DNA of 7,566 nucleotides from Actinomycetes bacterium (GTDB lineage Bacteria; Actinomycetota; Thermoleophilia; BMS3ABIN01), in NCBI GenBank assembly GCA_021787775.1, contig JAJYLK010000052.1:1-7566 (forward strand), written 5' to 3'. Made by a program: the position numbers and the translations under genes. The notes below the pieces were generated by a model. That model was not told where the DNA came from and ran no database searches. It saw only the letters and a program-made list of their open reading frames with translations. This document shows, piece after piece, positions 5,339 through 7,566 of this stretch (position 1 is the stretch's first letter; each line of letters begins with the position of its first letter).

Positions 5339-5345
5339 CCCCCTA
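5339..5345 (-). promoter_or_regulatory. Ribosome binding site of cooC/acsF at the edge of the repeat element
   Basis: TAGGGGG on the minus strand lies six bases before the ATG at 5332. Its first two bases belong to the terminal repeat sequence, so the ribosome site spans the junction between the repeat element and the gene. It rules out the longer start at 5374. Confidence 0.65.
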
Positions 5346-5551
5346 AACTCGGGAAACTCGGGGACACAATACAATTTATTTGCGGCATGTTTAAACTTGG
5401 GGACACTTTATATTTATGTCCGGCATAATTTTGTATGCGGCATGATTTCAGCCCGGTGTATTATCTTCAATCTGAGCCGAGTAATACCGAAATTGGAAAA
5501 ACTCCTTTTACAAAAACCCTGCTTAAAAATAGTATTGTGTCCCCGAGTTTA
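5344..5551. repeat. AT-rich intergenic repeat element with inverted AAACTCGGGGACAC ends
   Basis: The whole gap between cooC/acsF and racO/acsV is bounded by inverted copies. The left copy AAACTCGGGGACACAATAC (5354-5372) is matched perfectly by the reverse complement at 5532-5550. The left end also has a partial tandem copy, TAAACTCGGG (5344-5353), and the right arm extends to the same TAAACTCGGGG. A third, direct copy AAACTTGGGGACAC lies at 5393-5406, and GCGGCATG occurs at 5382-5389 and 5438-5445. The interior is clearly more AT-rich than the flanking genes. No transposase frame and no target duplication is visible. From memory, GGGGACA-type repeats are common near REP-associated IS200-like transposases, so a non-autonomous element is my preferred reading, not a proven one. 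Confidence 0.75.
5393..5406 (+). repeat. Internal direct copy AAACTTGGGGACAC
   Basis: This differs from the end copies at one base (T for C). It starts 39 bases after the start of the 5354 copy, and a GGCAT occurs about 28-30 bases after the start of each, so the left half looks like two degenerate tandem units of about 39 bases. Confidence 0.7.
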
Positions 5552-7492
5552 GCTGAACTTTGACAGGATCCTCTCCATCCGCGGGAACCATCTCATATCG
5601 GTGTGCGGGAAGAACAGCGCCGCCATGTACTCATCCATGAACTGCTGGTTGTCGGATAACTCTATATTTGTCATCATGCGCGCCACCTGCGCGGCAGATT
5701 GGAGCATATCCTTGGAGAAAGAGACCAGCCGCGCGCCCAGCAGCGAGCCGTTGCCGACGAACGTGAACCGCCCGGGATCCATCTCCGGGAAGAGGCCGAT
5801 CGCCGCGGCCCGGTCCAGCTGCAGGTACTTGCCGAACCCGCCGGCCACGTAGACCTGCTCGACCGCGTCCATTTCCATGCCGACGCTGCCCAGCAGCGTG
5901 TTCACGCCGGCAAAGATCGCCCCCTTGGCCCGCATCAGGTTGTCGATGTCGGGCTCGGTGATGACGATATCCTGACCGCTGGCGGTATACTCGCCCACGG
6001 CCAGCACGTACTCCCACTGGCCGTCCTCGTTGCGGCGCAGCCACTCGCCAGCCGCTTCTTCCCTGAACTTGCCGTCCTGGCCCAAAATGCCCGCCTCCAG
6101 CAGTTCGGCGACCGCGTCGATGATGCCGGAGCCGCAGATGCCCAGCGGCTTTTTGCCGCTGATGGTGAGGATGTGCGGCTCGCCGGTGGAGGGCTCGATC
6201 TGCACTGCCTCGATGGCGCCGCGCGTGGCGCGCATGCCATGACTGATGCCGCCGCCCTCGAATGCCGGTCCGGCCGAGCAGGAAGTCGCCACCAGCCAAT
6301 CGCTGTTGCCGACCACCACCTCGCCGTTGGTGCCGATGTCGACGTAGAGCGTTACCTTGCCGGTCTGGAACACTCCCGAACCGATGATGCCGCTGACGAT
6401 GTCACCGCCGACGTAGCTGGACACGCAGGGGAAAGTATACAGATGCACATGCTCGCAGACATCGATGCCCAGATTGCTGGCGCGCACCGGCGGCATGAAC
6501 GTCGCCGCGGGCACGTACGGCGCGATCCGGATGTATTTCGGATTCACGTCAAGCAGCATGTGCGTCATCGTGGTGTTGCCGGCCGCCACCATGTGCGACA
6601 CCTGGCAGCGGTCGACGCCGGCCTTCCTGAGCACCTGCTCCACCACCTCGCTGATGGTGCCTACTACCGCCTGCTGCAACTCCTTGCGGCCTTCCGGCTT
6701 CTGGGAATGGACGATACGGCTGATGACATCGTCGCCGTAGCTGATCTGGCCGTTGTATTCCGAAGCCTGGGCGACGGTTTCGCCCCGGTTAAGGTCCAGC
6801 AACTGGGCATAGACGCTGGTGGTGCCGATGTCGAGCACGATCGAGTAATCCTGACTGGTGAGATCGCCGGCCGCCACCTGGATCACTTTGGGACCGCGGG
6901 AAGTCTCCACTACTGTAGCGGTCACCTCCCAGTCGGCCTGCCTCAGCGCCTCGGGCAGTTCCCGGATGACGCGAAAATCGACCGACGGGCTGTCGATCCC
7001 GTGCCGGGATTTAAGGCCCAGCTTCAGCCGGTCCACATCGTCGATGTTGTTGGCCGCGTCGGGCGCGTCCAGCTTGAGGGCAAACTTCTTCACCACCGGA
7101 TCGACGCTCCAGCCCCTCACCAGGTTTTCAAGGTCCTGCGGCGCCAGCACCCGGCCGGGTCCGGGCCGCCGCTCGTGCGTTAGCGCCGCCGAATCGCCGA
7201 TGCGCGATTCCTCCGGAATGGTGACGGTGAGGTCGCCCATCACCTCCACGCGGCATGCCAGGCGCAGGCCGGCACTGTAATCGGACTCTGACAGCTTCGC
7301 CGATCTGCCGCCTCCGAAATCGCCCTCGACGGCTACCTTGCACTTGCCGCAGGCGCCGGTGCCGCCGCAGGAAGCGTTGATGTGCACTCCCTCCAGCAGC
7401 GCCACCCGCAGCAGGTTGGCGCCGTGCGGCACACCTTCGCAAACGATCTCGCCGGGCTGGAAGATCACTGTATGTGTCGTGTTCTCGCTCAT
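5549..7492 (-). CDS. acsV: RACo/AcsV-type reductive activator of the corrinoid iron-sulfur protein
   Basis: A 647-residue, two-part protein. Residues ~7-97 are a plant-type [2Fe-2S] ferredoxin domain with C42, C48, C51 and C80 (CGGTGACGKC, then LACRV). A linker domain follows to about 215. The rest is an ASKHA-type ATPase domain starting DYSIVLDIGTTS (215-226), with a second phosphate loop LYVDIGTNGEVVVG, then KPLGICGSGIIDAVAELLE and AGGFGKYLQLDRAAAIGLFP. By family knowledge the ferredoxin reduces inactive Co(II) CFeSP to Co(I) with ATP hydrolysis. The final helix contains the typical FMDEYMAALFFPHTD. The last residues (RILSKFS) precede a TAA supplied by the repeat element, so the original C-terminus may have been altered. 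The ATG at 7492 lacks a ribosome site and has TATAAT eight bases upstream. Symbol acsV follows acetogen usage. Confidence 0.95.
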   Translation of the reverse strand: MSENTTHTVIFQPGEIVCEGVPHGANLLRVALLEGVHINASCGGTGACGKCKVAVEGDFGGGRSAKLSESDYSAGLRLACRVEVMGDLTVTIPEESRIGDSAALTHERRPGPGRVLAPQDLENLVRGWSVDPVVKKFALKLDAPDAANNIDDVDRLKLGLKSRHGIDSPSVDFRVIRELPEALRQADWEVTATVVETSRGPKVIQVAAGDLTSQDYSIVLDIGTTSVYAQLLDLNRGETVAQASEYNGQISYGDDVISRIVHSQKPEGRKELQQAVVGTISEVVEQVLRKAGVDRCQVSHMVAAGNTTMTHMLLDVNPKYIRIAPYVPAATFMPPVRASNLGIDVCEHVHLYTFPCVSSYVGGDIVSGIIGSGVFQTGKVTLYVDIGTNGEVVVGNSDWLVATSCSAGPAFEGGGISHGMRATRGAIEAVQIEPSTGEPHILTISGKKPLGICGSGIIDAVAELLEAGILGQDGKFREEAAGEWLRRNEDGQWEYVLAVGEYTASGQDIVITEPDIDNLMRAKGAIFAGVNTLLGSVGMEMDAVEQVYVAGGFGKYLQLDRAAAIGLFPEMDPGRFTFVGNGSLLGARLVSFSKDMLQSAAQVARMMTNIELSDNQQFMDEYMAALFFPHTDMRWFPRMERILSKFS

Positions 7493-7500
7493 GAGGACTG

Positions 7501-7506
7501 ATTATA
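7501..7506 (-). promoter_or_regulatory. Consensus -10 box eight bases before the racO/acsV ATG
   Basis: On the minus strand TATAAT is followed by CAGTCCTC and the ATG at 7492. This puts the transcript start within about two bases of the ATG, a leaderless or nearly leaderless mRNA, and fits the absence of a Shine-Dalgarno. The -35 region is poor, with a CCGGATCCGG palindrome (7515-7524) in the spacer. Confidence 0.45.
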
Positions 7507-7566
7507 TTAGATATCCGGATCCGGTTGGAGATTCATCGCCGCGCCAGTCGTGTGAGATTCCACCCT

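Noticed and set aside
5330..5374. Longer cooC/acsF start at 5374
   Set aside because: The extra 14 residues are encoded by the repeat element, and a strong ribosome site directly precedes the ATG at 5332.
4916..5428. Plus-strand frame opposite cooC/acsF running into the repeat
   Set aside because: Antisense shadow with biased composition; its end is simply the repeat element.
5353..5551. CRISPR-like array from the repeated AAACTYGGGGACAC motif
   Set aside because: Only three copies, one inverted, with unequal spacing and no regular spacers.
5699..7183. Long plus-strand frame (494 codons) opposite racO/acsV
   Set aside because: It is antisense to a firmly identified gene, rich in His/Asp/Ala/Arg as expected for a GC-rich shadow, and shows no recognisable domain or ribosome site.

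Overview
This window is part of a Wood-Ljungdahl (reductive acetyl-CoA) gene island. Almost all recognisable genes lie on the minus strand: the N-terminal part of the Ni-Fe-S carbon monoxide dehydrogenase (CooS/AcsA), the small subunit of the corrinoid iron-sulfur protein (AcsD), the folate enzyme FolD, a CooC/AcsF-type nickel-insertion ATPase, and a RACo/AcsV-type reductive activator of the corrinoid protein. AcsB (acetyl-CoA synthase), AcsC (large CFeSP subunit) and AcsE (methyltransferase) are not in the window; if they are clustered they lie outside it.

The host looks like a GC-rich Gram-positive anaerobe with an acetyl-CoA pathway. One gene in the island encodes an exported protein with an LPDTG sortase signal, a hydrophobic segment and an Arg/Lys tail. 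Two genes lack a Shine-Dalgarno sequence and have a -10-like hexamer almost touching the ATG, which suggests leaderless transcripts. Together these favour an actinobacterial acetogen-like lineage over a Firmicute, but this is inference from a few traits.

Layout by position: 1-565 (-) cooS/acsA, running off the left edge; 562-1521 (-) acsD, overlapping cooS by 4 bases and probably starting at TTG; about 1522-2063 a divergent intergenic region with a likely acsD promoter, two symmetric elements and a -10 box for the rightward genes; 2064-2336 and 2402-2734 (+) a two-gene unit of an unidentified small protein with a CMDGQEC motif and a DsrC/TusE-fold protein without the family's two C-terminal cysteines, closed by a strong terminator at 2761-2788; 2871-3467 (-) the LPXTG protein; 3507-4358 (-) folD; 4410-4432 a minus-strand terminator; 4571-5332 (-) cooC/acsF; 5344-5551 an AT-rich repeat element bounded by inverted AAACTCGGGGACAC copies; 5549-7492 (-) racO/acsV; and 7493-7566 its promoter region.

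How the genes fit together: FolD makes methylene/methenyl-THF in the methyl branch. The methyl group reaches the CFeSP (AcsC/AcsD), whose cobalt must be Co(I); the RACo-type protein restores Co(I) after accidental oxidation. CODH supplies CO or electrons, and the CooC/AcsF ATPase helps load nickel into CODH or ACS. The rightward DsrC-like pair is the least explained part of the island, and a sensory or redox-linked role is only a hypothesis.
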